Shown: in pieces, positions 44,112 through 54,349 of the stretch
Layout of the letters: every line of letters starts with the position of its first letter
How positions within the stretch are numbered: position 1 is the first letter of the stretch
DNA from: Candidatus Thioglobus sp.
GTDB lineage: Bacteria; Pseudomonadota; Gammaproteobacteria; Arenicellales; UBA868
Direction of reading: 5' to 3'
Assembly (NCBI GenBank): GCA_004212795.1
Contig: SHBR01000003.1
Span: forward strand, 1-64,000
DNA length: 64,000 nt
Notes under the pieces: model-generated
Seen by the model: only the letters and a program-made list of their open reading frames with translations
Told to the model about the DNA's origin: nothing
Database searches by the model: none
Made by a program: the position numbers and the translations under genes

Positions 44112-44975
44112 ATGGCTGACGTTTCCATGCGGCAGATGTTAGAGGCTGGCGTTCATTTCGGACACCAAACCCGTTTCTGGTCGCCCAAAATGGGTCCATA
44201 TATTTTTGGGGCCCGAAACAAGATTCACATTATCAATCTCGAGAAGTCGTTACCGCTTTATCGCGACGCTATGAACTTTATTGGTAGCGTGGCATCCGCG
44301 CGAGGCAAAGTTTTATTCGTGGGCACTAAGCGCCAAGCGGGCAAGGTGATTCGTGAAGAGGCGAAACGGTGTAATAGCCCATACGTTGATCACCGGTGGC
44401 TCGGCGGTATGTTGACAAACTTCAAGACGGTTAAGAATTCTATTGCTCGACTCGTTGAGCTTGATGAGATGACCGCTTCTGATGCAACGCGCGGATTAAC
44501 AAAAAAAGAAGCGTTAATGCTCGAACGCGAGCGAGTTAAGCTTGATCGCAGTTTGTCCGGGATTCGCGATATGAAAGGCCTGCCCGATGCGCTTTTTGTG
44601 ATTGATGTGGATCATGAGAAAATTGCCGTGTCAGAAGCCCGAAAGCTTGGAATCCCTGTTGTAGGCGTCTGTGATACCAACAGCTCTCCTGATGGCATTG
44701 ATTATCCCATTCCAGGCAACGACGATGCCATTCGAGCAATAAAGCTTTATCTCGGTGGTGCGGCTGACGCGATCCTTGAGGCGAGAGGGGCTTCGACGCC
44801 TGCAATTGAGGGAGATGCAGACGATTATGTTGAAGTGTCTGCCGAGGAAAACGTCAATACGACTGCTGAGTCAATTGCGGATGCGGTGCCCAAAACAGAT
44901 TCGGTTCCCGCAAGCGGAGCAGACCCTGCAGATTCGGAAAGTGTAGCTGAAGACGCCACTGCCCGTGACGCATGA
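44112..44975 (+). CDS. rpsB: 30S ribosomal protein S2
   Basis: [67 protein letters not shown]. Confidence 0.98.
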   Translation: MADVSMRQMLEAGVHFGHQTRFWSPKMGPYIFGARNKIHIINLEKSLPLYRDAMNFIGSVASARGKVLFVGTKRQAGKVIREEAKRCNSPYVDHRWLGGMLTNFKTVKNSIARLVELDEMTASDATRGLTKKEALMLERERVKLDRSLSGIRDMKGLPDALFVIDVDHEKIAVSEARKLGIPVVGVCDTNSSPDGIDYPIPGNDDAIRAIKLYLGGAADAILEARGASTPAIEGDADDYVEVSAEENVNTTAESIADAVPKTDSVPASGADPADSESVAEDATARDA

Positions 44976-45028
44976 GATCACCAGTTGATTTCGAAAGACT
45001 GTTTTCATTTTTTGACGAGGAATAAATT

Positions 45029-45904
45029 TTGATTACTGCCGGTCAAGTAAAGGAACTCCGTGAGCGAACCGGAGCCGGAATGATGGATTGCAAAAAGGCA
45101 TTGGGCGAGACAAACGGTGATCTTGATGAGGCAATAGCATTGCTTCGAAAGAAGGGCGCGGCGAGTGCTGAAAAAAAAGCGGGAAGAATAGCGGCAGAAG
45201 GTGTCGTGCAACTTTTAATTAGCGATGATGCATCCTGCGGAACCCTGCTAGAGGTCAACTGCGAGACTGACTTTGTCGCTAAAGATGACTCATTTAACGG
45301 TTTTGCGGCAGCCTTGACCCATCTTATTGTTAGTCAGAACCCGGCTGACGTTGAGGCGCTCAGTACTTTGACAATGGCAAGCGGCGCCTCCGTAGAAGCT
45401 GAGCGCCAGGAATTAATCGCCAAGATTGGAGAAAATATTTCGATACGGCGATTTGAAACCCTTGTTGCGGAAACGGGAAAAATTGCGGGATATATGCATG
45501 GGACCCGAATTGGAGTCTTGGTGAGCACTTCTGGAGTTGGAGAGCTTGGACGGGATTTAGCAATGCATATCGCAGCAAGTCGCCCGGTTTGCATCAGCGA
45601 AGCTGACATGCCTTCGGATGTCTTAACTCGGGAGCGAGAGATTTATACCGCGCAGGCAGCCGAGAGTGGGAAAAGCCCGGAGATTGTTGAAAAGATGGTG
45701 GATGGACGGGTTAAGAAGTTTCTTAAAGAGAACACGCTGCTCGGGCAGCCCTTTGTGAAAAACCCTGATATTTCAGTGGCCGAACTGTTATCCCAAGGTA
45801 ATGCGTCTATGGACGGAATGCTCCGTTTCGAGGTGGGTGAAGGCCTTGAGAAAAAGGTCGATGATTTCGTCGCGGAAGTTATGGCTCAGGCCAAGGCCGA
45901 GTAG
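45029..45904 (+). CDS. tsf: Elongation factor Ts
   Basis: VKELRERTGAGMMDCKKALGETNGDLDEAIALLRKKG; TTG start. Confidence 0.98.
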   Translation: MITAGQVKELRERTGAGMMDCKKALGETNGDLDEAIALLRKKGAASAEKKAGRIAAEGVVQLLISDDASCGTLLEVNCETDFVAKDDSFNGFAAALTHLIVSQNPADVEALSTLTMASGASVEAERQELIAKIGENISIRRFETLVAETGKIAGYMHGTRIGVLVSTSGVGELGRDLAMHIAASRPVCISEADMPSDVLTREREIYTAQAAESGKSPEIVEKMVDGRVKKFLKENTLLGQPFVKNPDISVAELLSQGNASMDGMLRFEVGEGLEKKVDDFVAEVMAQAKAE

Positions 45905-45907
45905 GTT

Positions 45908-46633
45908 ATGGTTGAGGGGTCGCGCCTTCCCCAAGGCCGGTGTCTCATCAAGTTGTCGGGCGAAGCGCTCGGCGGCGCTAGTGGTTCCGGTGTAGACGTC
46001 AGCGCGTTTGAGTTTATCGCGCTTGAGTTAATAAAGGCGCTCAAGGTGGGAAACGCTTTCTCTGTTGTCGTTGGTGGAGGTAATTTCTTTCGCGGGGCCG
46101 GTTCGTTACCCTGGACTGGCCAACGTGTCGTTGCGGACCAAGCCGGCATGCTCGGCACAGTGATGAATGGTTTATTACTTCGGGATTGTCTTGTCGCTCA
46201 CGGCGTTGATGCTTCAGTAAGTTGCGCGTTTGGAATCGACGGTGTGTTACCGGCATTTTCCGCAGAGCGATCGCGGCGTGATCTTGATGATGGCAAGATT
46301 GTTGTTCTCTCTGGTGGAACGGGCAACCCTTTCTTTACAACTGACACTACCGCTTGTTTGCGCGCACTGGAACTGGACGCTGATACCGTAATCAAAGCCA
46401 CGCGCGTGAATGGAGTCTATGATCGCGATCCTGAGCAGTATTCCGACGCGGTTCGCTACGATCGGCTCAGTTTTGATCAGGCGATTTCGGAAGACTTGAA
46501 AATCGTTGACACCACAGCGTTGACTTTATGCCGAGAGCATAATCTAAGACTGCGAGTGCTCGACCTTGGAATCGAAAATAACCTTTCTCAGGCGATGACA
46601 GATTTGACCATCGGGACCCTGGTGGAAAATTAA
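45908..46633 (+). CDS. pyrH: Uridylate kinase
   Basis: RCLIKLSGEALGG; VVGGGNFFRG; IVVLSGGTGNPFFTTDTTACLRALEL. Confidence 0.97.
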   Translation: MVEGSRLPQGRCLIKLSGEALGGASGSGVDVSAFEFIALELIKALKVGNAFSVVVGGGNFFRGAGSLPWTGQRVVADQAGMLGTVMNGLLLRDCLVAHGVDASVSCAFGIDGVLPAFSAERSRRDLDDGKIVVLSGGTGNPFFTTDTTACLRALELDADTVIKATRVNGVYDRDPEQYSDAVRYDRLSFDQAISEDLKIVDTTALTLCREHNLRLRVLDLGIENNLSQAMTDLTIGTLVEN

Positions 46634-46642
46634 GGAATACGA

Positions 46643-47200
46643 ATGATTGACGACATACTGAACGACGCGGAACAAAGGATGACTAAGAGCGTTGAAGCCG
46701 TCGCGACAGAGTTTTTAAGGATTCGAACAGGTCGTGCGAGTACTGCTTTACTAGATCATCTTACGGTTGACTATTACGGAAGTCGGGTACCGATCGCCCA
46801 GGCGGCTACTGTGAGTGTTGGCGATGCTAGAACGCTTGTGATTCAGGCTTGGGAGAAAGGGATGATTCCCTTAATCGAAAAAGCCATCATTGAGTCCGAC
46901 CTGGGTTTGAACCCCGTCACCGCGGGCGAAGTCATGCGGATTCCAATGCCGGCTTTGACTGAAGAGCGTCGCAAAGAGATGACCAAGATTGTTCGACAAG
47001 AGGGTGAGAATGGAAAAATTGCTGTTCGAAATATTCGCCGTGATGCGCTGGGAGATCTGCGGGATCTAACCAAGGAAAAGCTGATTGGTGAGGATGACGA
47101 AAAGAGAGCGGAGGCCCAGATGAAAATTCTGACCGATCGCTCGGTCTCTCGAATTGATGAAAAGGTAAACGAGAAGGAAGCGGAAGTCATGGATGTTTAG
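46643..47200 (+). CDS. frr: Ribosome recycling factor
   Basis: FLRIRTGRASTALLDHLTVDYYGSRVPIAQAATVSVGDARTLVIQAWEKGMI. Confidence 0.98.
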   Translation: MIDDILNDAEQRMTKSVEAVATEFLRIRTGRASTALLDHLTVDYYGSRVPIAQAATVSVGDARTLVIQAWEKGMIPLIEKAIIESDLGLNPVTAGEVMRIPMPALTEERRKEMTKIVRQEGENGKIAVRNIRRDALGDLRDLTKEKLIGEDDEKRAEAQMKILTDRSVSRIDEKVNEKEAEVMDV

Positions 47201-47248
47201 ATAAACATCCAACTACCCATCCGAGTCTCAAGATAGACGATAAGCGCC

Positions 47249-47983
47249 ATGAGCACTCTTAACGCGGTTCCTGAACATATTGCGATTGTCATGGACGGCA
47301 ACGGTCGCTGGGCTCAGGCGAGAGGTCAGGTGAGAATTAACGGTCATCGTCGGGGGGTTGAAGTCGTCAGGGAAGTGACGAGTCTGTGCGCCAAGGCGGG
47401 AGTCTCTTTTCTGACGCTGTTCGCCTTCAGTAGTGAAAACTGGCGTCGGCCACAGGACGAGGTGACATTCCTCAAAAAACTGCTCGCAACCTCGCTTGAG
47501 AAAGAATTTGACCGATTACACAAGAATAACATTCGGCTCAACGTTATCGGCGATGTCGCACCTTTCGGGCCTCATCTCGAAAAAAATATCGAAAGTGCGA
47601 AGCAAAGGACCGATGGTAATACGGGTCTCACGTTGACGATCGCGCTTAATTACGGCGCGCGATGGGAAATTTCTGCGGCTGCGAAAGATATTGCCCTGGA
47701 CTGTATGTCGGGAAAATTAAAGACCGAAGATATCTCAGAATCATTGTTTAATGATCGCCTGACGACCCTAAGCATTCCTGATCCGGATTTATTTATCCGG
47801 ACAGGGGGTGAGATTCGCCTTAGCAACTTCTTGCTTTGGCAATTAGCATATACAGAATTGTTTTTCACAGATACGCTTTGGCCAGATTTTGATGAAACAG
47901 TATTTAATGAGGCTCTGGAAGCGTTTAATTTGAGGCAGCGTCGGTTCGGCCAGACCGGCGAGCAAATCGGCAAAAAATTGTAG
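47249..47983 (+). CDS. uppS: Undecaprenyl diphosphate synthase
   Basis: PEHIAIVMDGNGRWAQARGQVRINGHRRGVEVVREV; FAFSSENWRRP; DLFIRTGGEIRLSNFLLWQLAYTELFF. Confidence 0.97.
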   Translation: MSTLNAVPEHIAIVMDGNGRWAQARGQVRINGHRRGVEVVREVTSLCAKAGVSFLTLFAFSSENWRRPQDEVTFLKKLLATSLEKEFDRLHKNNIRLNVIGDVAPFGPHLEKNIESAKQRTDGNTGLTLTIALNYGARWEISAAAKDIALDCMSGKLKTEDISESLFNDRLTTLSIPDPDLFIRTGGEIRLSNFLLWQLAYTELFFTDTLWPDFDETVFNEALEAFNLRQRRFGQTGEQIGKKL

Positions 47984-47985
47984 CC

Positions 47986-48807
47986 GTGGATACCCTCAGC
48001 AAAAGAGTGTCCACCGGACTGACGCTCGCTTTCTTTGCGACAGGCGTGATTGTTTACGCGCCTTCCGAGGTGATATTGGCCCTTGCGGGTGGGGTAGCGA
48101 TTTTGGCAACCCTCGAATGGGAGTCACTCCGTGTTGGTAAGTTAGGCACTGTGGAGATTCTGGTATCCAGTATTTTGACTCTCCTAACGACCTTTGTATT
48201 CGTTTGGATGTTTGAAAATATAGCTTGGACCGTATGGGTGCTCGGTCTGGGTTGGACGGTTCTTCTGGTTTGGATTGGCCTGATTGGATTATCCGGCGAA
48301 ACGCGGCGCGTGAGTCGAGCGAGAGTGTTGGGCCCATTGATTATTTGCCCATCTATTGCGTTGATTCCCGTCATTCATGCGATGGATTCTAATGGTCCAA
48401 TTGTCTTGTTGGTGGCTTTTGCCGCCATTTGGGGGAGTGATACTGGCGCCTATTTTTCCGGACGAAAATGGGGTAAGCATCGGTTAGCGCCTAAGGTAAG
48501 TCCCGGGAAAACCTGGGAGGGTGTTAGCGGTGGTTTTTTGTTAGGTCTTTTGGCCGGCCTCGGAATTATTCGAGCGTTTTATGACGGCGGCATACCCTAT
48601 TTTTTTTGGTGTGTAATCCTGATGATTTCGATTTCCGCCGGCGTGATTGGGGATTTGTTCGAGAGCATGGTTAAAAGAACATTTGGAAAAAAAGACAGTG
48701 GTACGCTTCTTCCCGGACATGGCGGGATTTTGGACCGAATTGATAGCATGTTGGCGTTCCTTCCTATTTTCGCGGTATTTATCGCCGCAGGTAAGGTGGG
48801 CTTTTGA
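47986..48807 (+). CDS. cdsA: Phosphatidate cytidylyltransferase
   Basis: Multi-TM; KVSPGKTWEGVSGG; DLFESMVKRTFGKKDSGTLLPGHGGILDRIDSMLA; GTG start. Confidence 0.97.
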   Translation: MDTLSKRVSTGLTLAFFATGVIVYAPSEVILALAGGVAILATLEWESLRVGKLGTVEILVSSILTLLTTFVFVWMFENIAWTVWVLGLGWTVLLVWIGLIGLSGETRRVSRARVLGPLIICPSIALIPVIHAMDSNGPIVLLVAFAAIWGSDTGAYFSGRKWGKHRLAPKVSPGKTWEGVSGGFLLGLLAGLGIIRAFYDGGIPYFFWCVILMISISAGVIGDLFESMVKRTFGKKDSGTLLPGHGGILDRIDSMLAFLPIFAVFIAAGKVGF

Positions 48808-50027
48808 CGGCTGACATAAACAAAAGAAATGTTGCCGTCCTTGGCGCCACCGGGTCTGTGGGACTCAGCACGCTTGATGTTATTCGCCAACACCCGGAAC
48901 GATTTTCGGTATCGGGTCTAGGGGGATGGACCAATGTAGCGAGGATCGCGACATTATCGAATGAGTTCAGGCCTAAAATGATTGGTGTCTCCGATGTTGA
49001 AGAATCGTCTTTACATCAGGCACTCCCAAGCGACCTAGCTAAAAATATAGTTCCAGGTAGCGCGGGTACAGAGCGTCTTGCCCAGCAAGAGGCTGCCTCT
49101 ATTGTGGTTGCTGGGATTAGTGGGTCCGCTGGGCTTAAACCGATTTTCTCAGCGTTATCGTCAGGCAAGACGGTCTTGATCGCAAACAAAGAGCCGCTAG
49201 TGATGTGCGGGGAATTGCTAAAAGAGGTCGCCAGAAAATCCAATGCTGTACTGCTGCCAGTTGATAGTGAGCATAACGCTGTGTTTCAGTGTCTCTCGGA
49301 GGATCAACAAGCAGGTGTGAGTCAAAGTTTTGGCGTCACGCAAGGACCTGATCGTAGTATTACCAAGATTACTCTGACGGCTTCGGGGGGGCCTTTCTTG
49401 CGTACACCGGCATCCGATCTCAAGAATGTAACAAAGACTGAAGCACTGAGGCATCCAATCTGGAAAATGGGCGAAAAGATCACCGTGGATTCGGCTACCT
49501 TAATGAACAAAGGGCTCGAACTAATAGAAGCTTGCAGGTTGTTTGATTTACCTCAACATCAAGTAGATGTTGTTGTTCATCCACAAAGTGTAATTCACGC
49601 GTTAGTCCATTACCTCGACGGATCCGTTCTTGCACATCTGGCACAGGCGGATATGAGAATTCCAATCGCTCACGCTTTATCATATCCTGATCGAGTGGAT
49701 TCTGGGGCGACGGCCCTCGATATCATTTCGATTTCGAATCTGCAATTCGAGGCACCGGATCTTGATCGATTTCCCTGTCTATCGCTCGCGAGACAGGCTG
49801 CCGAGGCAGGTGGCGCAATGCCGGCGGTTTTAAATGCAGCGAACGAAGTCGCTGTTGACGCATTTTTGAATGAAAAAATTCGATTCATCGATATTCCGAG
49901 TTTAATATCCGAAGTGATGGACAAATTTTTGCCTAAGGCACCCATCAACCTGGATGAAGTGCTGTCAGTCGACCAATCGGCTCGAAAAATTGCATGTAAA
50001 GTACTAAAGAAAACGTTTCAAAGTTAA
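48804..50027 (+). CDS. dxr: 1-deoxy-D-xylulose 5-phosphate reductoisomerase
   Basis: VAVLGATGSVGLSTLDVIRQHPERF; ANKEPLVMCGELL; VDSEHNAVFQCL; TTG start. Confidence 0.98.
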   Translation: MTADINKRNVAVLGATGSVGLSTLDVIRQHPERFSVSGLGGWTNVARIATLSNEFRPKMIGVSDVEESSLHQALPSDLAKNIVPGSAGTERLAQQEAASIVVAGISGSAGLKPIFSALSSGKTVLIANKEPLVMCGELLKEVARKSNAVLLPVDSEHNAVFQCLSEDQQAGVSQSFGVTQGPDRSITKITLTASGGPFLRTPASDLKNVTKTEALRHPIWKMGEKITVDSATLMNKGLELIEACRLFDLPQHQVDVVVHPQSVIHALVHYLDGSVLAHLAQADMRIPIAHALSYPDRVDSGATALDIISISNLQFEAPDLDRFPCLSLARQAAEAGGAMPAVLNAANEVAVDAFLNEKIRFIDIPSLISEVMDKFLPKAPINLDEVLSVDQSARKIACKVLKKTFQS

Positions 50028-50049
50028 TCTTCATCAACCCGAACTAAAA

Positions 50050-51411
50050 ATGGATCCTCTAAACAACCTAATTTTTTTTCTAATTGCAGTCGCAATTTTG
50101 GTGAGCTTTCATGAGTTTGGCCATTTCATTGTTGCTAGATGGATGGGAGTGCGAGTGCTTCGGTTTTCGGTCGGATTTGGCCGAACGCTATGGCGATGGC
50201 AAAAGAACGAGAATTCAACCGAGTACGTTATCGGATTAATTCCATTAGGGGGTTATGTTCGCATGCTCGATGAGCGAGAGGGAGCGGTGCCGGTCGCTAT
50301 TCGGGATCAGGCATTTAATCAAAAAAGCCTGTCTCGACGTTCCCTTATTGTGCTTGCGGGGCCTTTGGCGAATCTTCTTCTTGCAATCGGACTCTACTGC
50401 GGAGTAGGCGTAATCGGCAGTGAGGACCTAGATCCTGTTGTCGGTCGAGTTCATGCGGATTCGATCGGTCTTGATTCTGGGTTTGAGATTGGAGATCGAA
50501 TTCTTAGTATTGATGACAGAGCGGTTTATGGCTGGTCAGAACAGCGTCTTTATCTTTTGGATCGCGCCGCCAACCAAGATGTGGTTGTCTTTGATGTCCA
50601 AAAAATTGATGCTCGAAAAGAGAAGATTGTGATTGATTTTTCGAACGCGCCAGGTCAAGCATTTGCTCCAGCGGTATTGCGAGATTTGATAGGTATCGGA
50701 CCCCTGTTGCCAGTTTATGAAGCGAAAGTAGGAGGCGTGGTATCGGGCGGGCCTGCTGATAACGCAGGAATTAAAGAAGGAGACCAGATTCTAGCCATTG
50801 ATAATGAATCGGTAATGGATTGGGGGGATTTTGTTCGTGTGATTTCAGGTTCACCCGGGAAATCCCTTTCTTTGGAGATTCAAAGGCAAGGCGAAGACGT
50901 CTTGATTAATGTTGTCCCCGAATCCACGCAGGATGAAGGGCGCTCGATCGGGCGTATTGGCGTGTTTGCACCACCACCGCCATCGCTTGATGAGTTCATG
51001 GTGACGGTTCAGTATGGATTATTAGAAAGCATATTTAGAGCAATTGATACGACCTGGCTAATGAGTGCTGTCACGGTGCAGTTATTTGGAAAAATGCTGA
51101 CTGGCGGTGCATCAAAGGAGCACTTGAGCGGGCCGATTTCGATTGCCCGGTACGCGGGTCAATCTGCAGATTTAGGGATTGCACAATTTTTGGCTTTTCT
51201 TGCCGTTTTAAGCGTCAGCCTTGGTATTCTTAATTTGCTGCCAATACCGGTCCTTGATGGCGGCCATTTAGTCTATTTTCTCATCGAGGGGCTTACCCGG
51301 AGGCCGGTGCCTGAAGTCGTGATGTATTGGGGTCAGCAGATCGGTATTGGGATAATTATCCTTCTGATGGGACTTGCGTTTTATAATGACCTTATCAGCC
51401 TCTTTAGGTAA
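50050..51411 (+). CDS. rseP: Site-2 protease RseP
   Basis: AILVSFHEFGHFIVARWMGVRVLRFSVGFG (HExxH); tandem PDZ regions; LLPIPVLDGGHLVYFLIE. Confidence 0.97.
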   Translation: MDPLNNLIFFLIAVAILVSFHEFGHFIVARWMGVRVLRFSVGFGRTLWRWQKNENSTEYVIGLIPLGGYVRMLDEREGAVPVAIRDQAFNQKSLSRRSLIVLAGPLANLLLAIGLYCGVGVIGSEDLDPVVGRVHADSIGLDSGFEIGDRILSIDDRAVYGWSEQRLYLLDRAANQDVVVFDVQKIDARKEKIVIDFSNAPGQAFAPAVLRDLIGIGPLLPVYEAKVGGVVSGGPADNAGIKEGDQILAIDNESVMDWGDFVRVISGSPGKSLSLEIQRQGEDVLINVVPESTQDEGRSIGRIGVFAPPPPSLDEFMVTVQYGLLESIFRAIDTTWLMSAVTVQLFGKMLTGGASKEHLSGPISIARYAGQSADLGIAQFLAFLAVLSVSLGILNLLPIPVLDGGHLVYFLIEGLTRRPVPEVVMYWGQQIGIGIIILLMGLAFYNDLISLFR

Positions 51412-51416
51412 TCGCT

Positions 51417-53720
51417 ATGTCTAAAAGTTCCCCATCAAAGTGGTCCGCTCGGTTGTTTTTCCTTTGGCTGCTGTGTTCGATAAGTTTTATCGCCCGCGCG
51501 GACTTTGTGGTTAGTGATATTCGGGTCGAAGGCGCCCAAAATATAGAAGTCGGCACGATTTTTAACTACCTTCCAATCAAAGTTGGAGATATCGCTGATG
51601 ACGCCCTAGTCAACGATGCCATCAAAACTCTTTTTGCAACAGGATTCTTTAGAGACGTTGAAGCACGGCGCGATGGCGATACGTTAATTGTGGTCGTGTC
51701 TGAGCGACCCGCAATCGCCGGCATTGAGTTTTCCGGAAACAAGGAAATAAAAGACGAGCAGATCCAAGAAGTCCTTGGGCAGGCAGGGGTTATTGAGGGC
51801 CGGGTGTTTAGAGAGGCATTGCTGGACCAATTGGTTAAGTCAATCGAAGAAAACTATTTTGGTAAGGGTCGTTACTCGGCGCAGGTTGACACGGTGGTAA
51901 CACCGCTGGATCTAAATCGAGTGGCAGTCACCATTACGATTGACGAGGGCAGGGTTGCGCGAATTCGAGAGATCAACATTATTGGTAATGAAATTTTTTC
52001 GGATAAGGAATTAAAGTCCGAAATGACTTTAGGAGTGGAGAGCTGGCATAGCTTCCTGTCGCAATCAGGCCAATACAGCAAGGAGGAATTGCTAGCCGAT
52101 CTTGAAACGTTAAGAAGTTTCTATCTTGATCGAGGCTATATGGATTTTGATCTGCTGTCTTCGGACGTCTCGATTAGCCAAAATAAACAAGATCTTTTCA
52201 TCTCATTATCGATCTCGGAAGGAAGTCTATTTACGGTTCGTGATATCCAGGTTGAAAGCGGTGGCGGGTTTTCTGCGAACGACCTGAAAGCCAAAATTAC
52301 GATGCCAGTCGGGGAGGCGTTTTCGCAGAGAGATCTGGTCGCCTCGCGAACGGCTATCGAAACGTTATTGTCTGAAAAAGGCTACGCATTCGCGAATGTT
52401 AACGCGATAACCGAAATTGACGAAGCGACTCGAGAAGTTGATTTTATCTTCGCAGTTGACCCTGGCCCTTTAGTTTATGTTCGAAAGATTAGCATCGGCG
52501 GAAATCAGTCGACCCTTGATGAGACCATCCGACGCGAAATGCGTCAGCTTGAATCATCCGTTTTTTCGGCTGAGAAGATCAGACGTTCTCGTGAGCGCGT
52601 TAACCGACTTGGATTTTTTGATGACGTAAGAATCGATGTTGTGCCTGTGCCTGGCGCGACCGACCAGGTTGATCTTGCTGTGGTTGTGAAGGAGCGTTCG
52701 ACCGGTAATTTCATGTTTGGGGCGGGCTATGCTGATTCGGATGGACTTTTCATTGTCGCTCAAGTGCATCGGGGTAATCTGTTCGGTACAGGTCGAGAAA
52801 TCAGGTTTGATGCAGAGGTGTCTAAGGTCGATCAAATTTTTGATATTGAATACCGAAACCCTTATGTAACCGCCGAAGGGGTCAGTCGATCACTTTTTGT
52901 GAATCGGGCCAAAACAGATACTGACTCTGTCACAACTGCAGACTATCTATCTGAAACAACAGGCGGCGGACTTCGATACAGCATTCCGATGTCTGAATAT
53001 AATTCGCTGTCACTGAGTTTGGCAGCCGAAGATATCCAGCTCGAGGGCACATCCACCACTCCTCCCGAATATCAATCATTCATCGATCGTTATCCGGACA
53101 GTTTAAATTTCAACCTATCTTCCGCTTTTTCAAAAGATACCCGTGACAGCATCTTTTTTCCCCAGAAAGGCTTCTATCGTCGGGCGTCGGTCGAGGCTGC
53201 GGTGCCCGGCAGTGATATGGAGTATTACAAACTGTCATTGAAGGGAAGCTTCTATTTAAATCTCGTAGGAAAGTTAATTTTGAACCTGAGGGGGGATCTT
53301 GGTTATGGCGCGGGATATGGCGATTTGAATGAACTGCCATTCTTTAAGAACTACTACGCAGGCGGCGCTTCAACCGTGCGTGGATTTGAGTCAAGATCGC
53401 TGGGGCCGATTAGTTCCGGCGCGGATAAAGAGCCGCTCGGTGGCGCCTTAAGGACCGTTGCTAATGCCGAGCTGTTTTTTCCCGTACCGGGTTTCACGGA
53501 TGGACAAGATAAAAGACTGAGTCTTTTTGCTGATTCGGGTCAGGTATTCGCATCAACATCCGACTTTGATGTTGGTGACGTTCGGTTGAGCTTAGGCGGT
53601 GGATTCCATTGGTTTTCCCCCGTTGGACCTATTTCACTCACGTATGCCTTTCCCATTAATGATGAAGCAGGGGACGATACGAAAAAGTTCCAGTTTACGC
53701 TTGGAAGTCTAGTTCGATGA
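51417..53720 (+). CDS. bamA: Outer membrane protein assembly factor BamA
   Basis: Signal peptide, POTRA repeats (FVVSDIRVEGAQNIEVGTIFNYLP), C-terminal barrel with YYAGGASTVRGFESRSLGP. Confidence 0.98.
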   Translation: MSKSSPSKWSARLFFLWLLCSISFIARADFVVSDIRVEGAQNIEVGTIFNYLPIKVGDIADDALVNDAIKTLFATGFFRDVEARRDGDTLIVVVSERPAIAGIEFSGNKEIKDEQIQEVLGQAGVIEGRVFREALLDQLVKSIEENYFGKGRYSAQVDTVVTPLDLNRVAVTITIDEGRVARIREINIIGNEIFSDKELKSEMTLGVESWHSFLSQSGQYSKEELLADLETLRSFYLDRGYMDFDLLSSDVSISQNKQDLFISLSISEGSLFTVRDIQVESGGGFSANDLKAKITMPVGEAFSQRDLVASRTAIETLLSEKGYAFANVNAITEIDEATREVDFIFAVDPGPLVYVRKISIGGNQSTLDETIRREMRQLESSVFSAEKIRRSRERVNRLGFFDDVRIDVVPVPGATDQVDLAVVVKERSTGNFMFGAGYADSDGLFIVAQVHRGNLFGTGREIRFDAEVSKVDQIFDIEYRNPYVTAEGVSRSLFVNRAKTDTDSVTTADYLSETTGGGLRYSIPMSEYNSLSLSLAAEDIQLEGTSTTPPEYQSFIDRYPDSLNFNLSSAFSKDTRDSIFFPQKGFYRRASVEAAVPGSDMEYYKLSLKGSFYLNLVGKLILNLRGDLGYGAGYGDLNELPFFKNYYAGGASTVRGFESRSLGPISSGADKEPLGGALRTVANAELFFPVPGFTDGQDKRLSLFADSGQVFASTSDFDVGDVRLSLGGGFHWFSPVGPISLTYAFPINDEAGDDTKKFQFTLGSLVR

Positions 53721-54253
53721 TGAGAATGAATATGAAACTGATCTTTATGTTTATAAGAAGGGCGTCTACGGCTGTTCTATTGACAGCATTTTTTTTGCCC
53801 GCGGTTAGCGCCCAGAGCGTTACCCGAATCGGATTTGTGGACCCGGTTCGCTTGATTGAGCAAGCGCCGCAAGGGGCTAAGGCGCTTGAAAGCCTGGAAG
53901 ATGAGTTCCGAACGAGAGATGAAGAACTTAAGAATCTTCATGATCGCATTCAGGCGATGGAAGCCGATCTGGAGAAAAATATCCTTGTCATGGATGCGAC
54001 TGACGCTCAAACGAGACAACGGGAGATTGAAAATCTTAAACGTCGGCTTGCCCGTTCTCAGCAAGAAGCTAGAGAAGACTATAATCTCCGGCGAAATGAG
54101 GAGCTTGCAAAACTTCAGACTCTGGTTCGACAGGTTATCGTCGATCTCGCTAGAGATCGAGGTTTTGACTTGGTGGTCGAGCAAGCGGTGTACGTTAGCG
54201 ACGCGGTAGACATTACAGCTCAAGTATTGGAAGTCCTTGAGAAACTCCCGTAA
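53717..54253 (+). CDS. skp: OmpH/Skp family periplasmic chaperone
   Basis: Signal peptide, IGFVDPVRLIEQAPQGAKALESLEDEF, coiled coil; directly after bamA. Confidence 0.92.
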   Translation: MMRMNMKLIFMFIRRASTAVLLTAFFLPAVSAQSVTRIGFVDPVRLIEQAPQGAKALESLEDEFRTRDEELKNLHDRIQAMEADLEKNILVMDATDAQTRQREIENLKRRLARSQQEAREDYNLRRNEELAKLQTLVRQVIVDLARDRGFDLVVEQAVYVSDAVDITAQVLEVLEKLP

Positions 54254-54349
54254 CGGGGTCTACTGTTTTCTTGAGAAGTTGGGATTTCTTTTTTTCCCAA
54301 TACGCCGTTGGAAGCGTCGCGCTGATGCGACAGTGATTAAGGAAAACCA

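Noticed and set aside
53777-54223. 148-aa minus-strand ORF
   Set aside because: Antisense shadow inside skp.
54279-54300. TTGGGA/TCCCAA hairpin between skp and fabZ as a terminator
   Set aside because: Only a 6-bp stem with a T-rich 10-nt loop and no U-tract after the stem; not a convincing rho-independent terminator.
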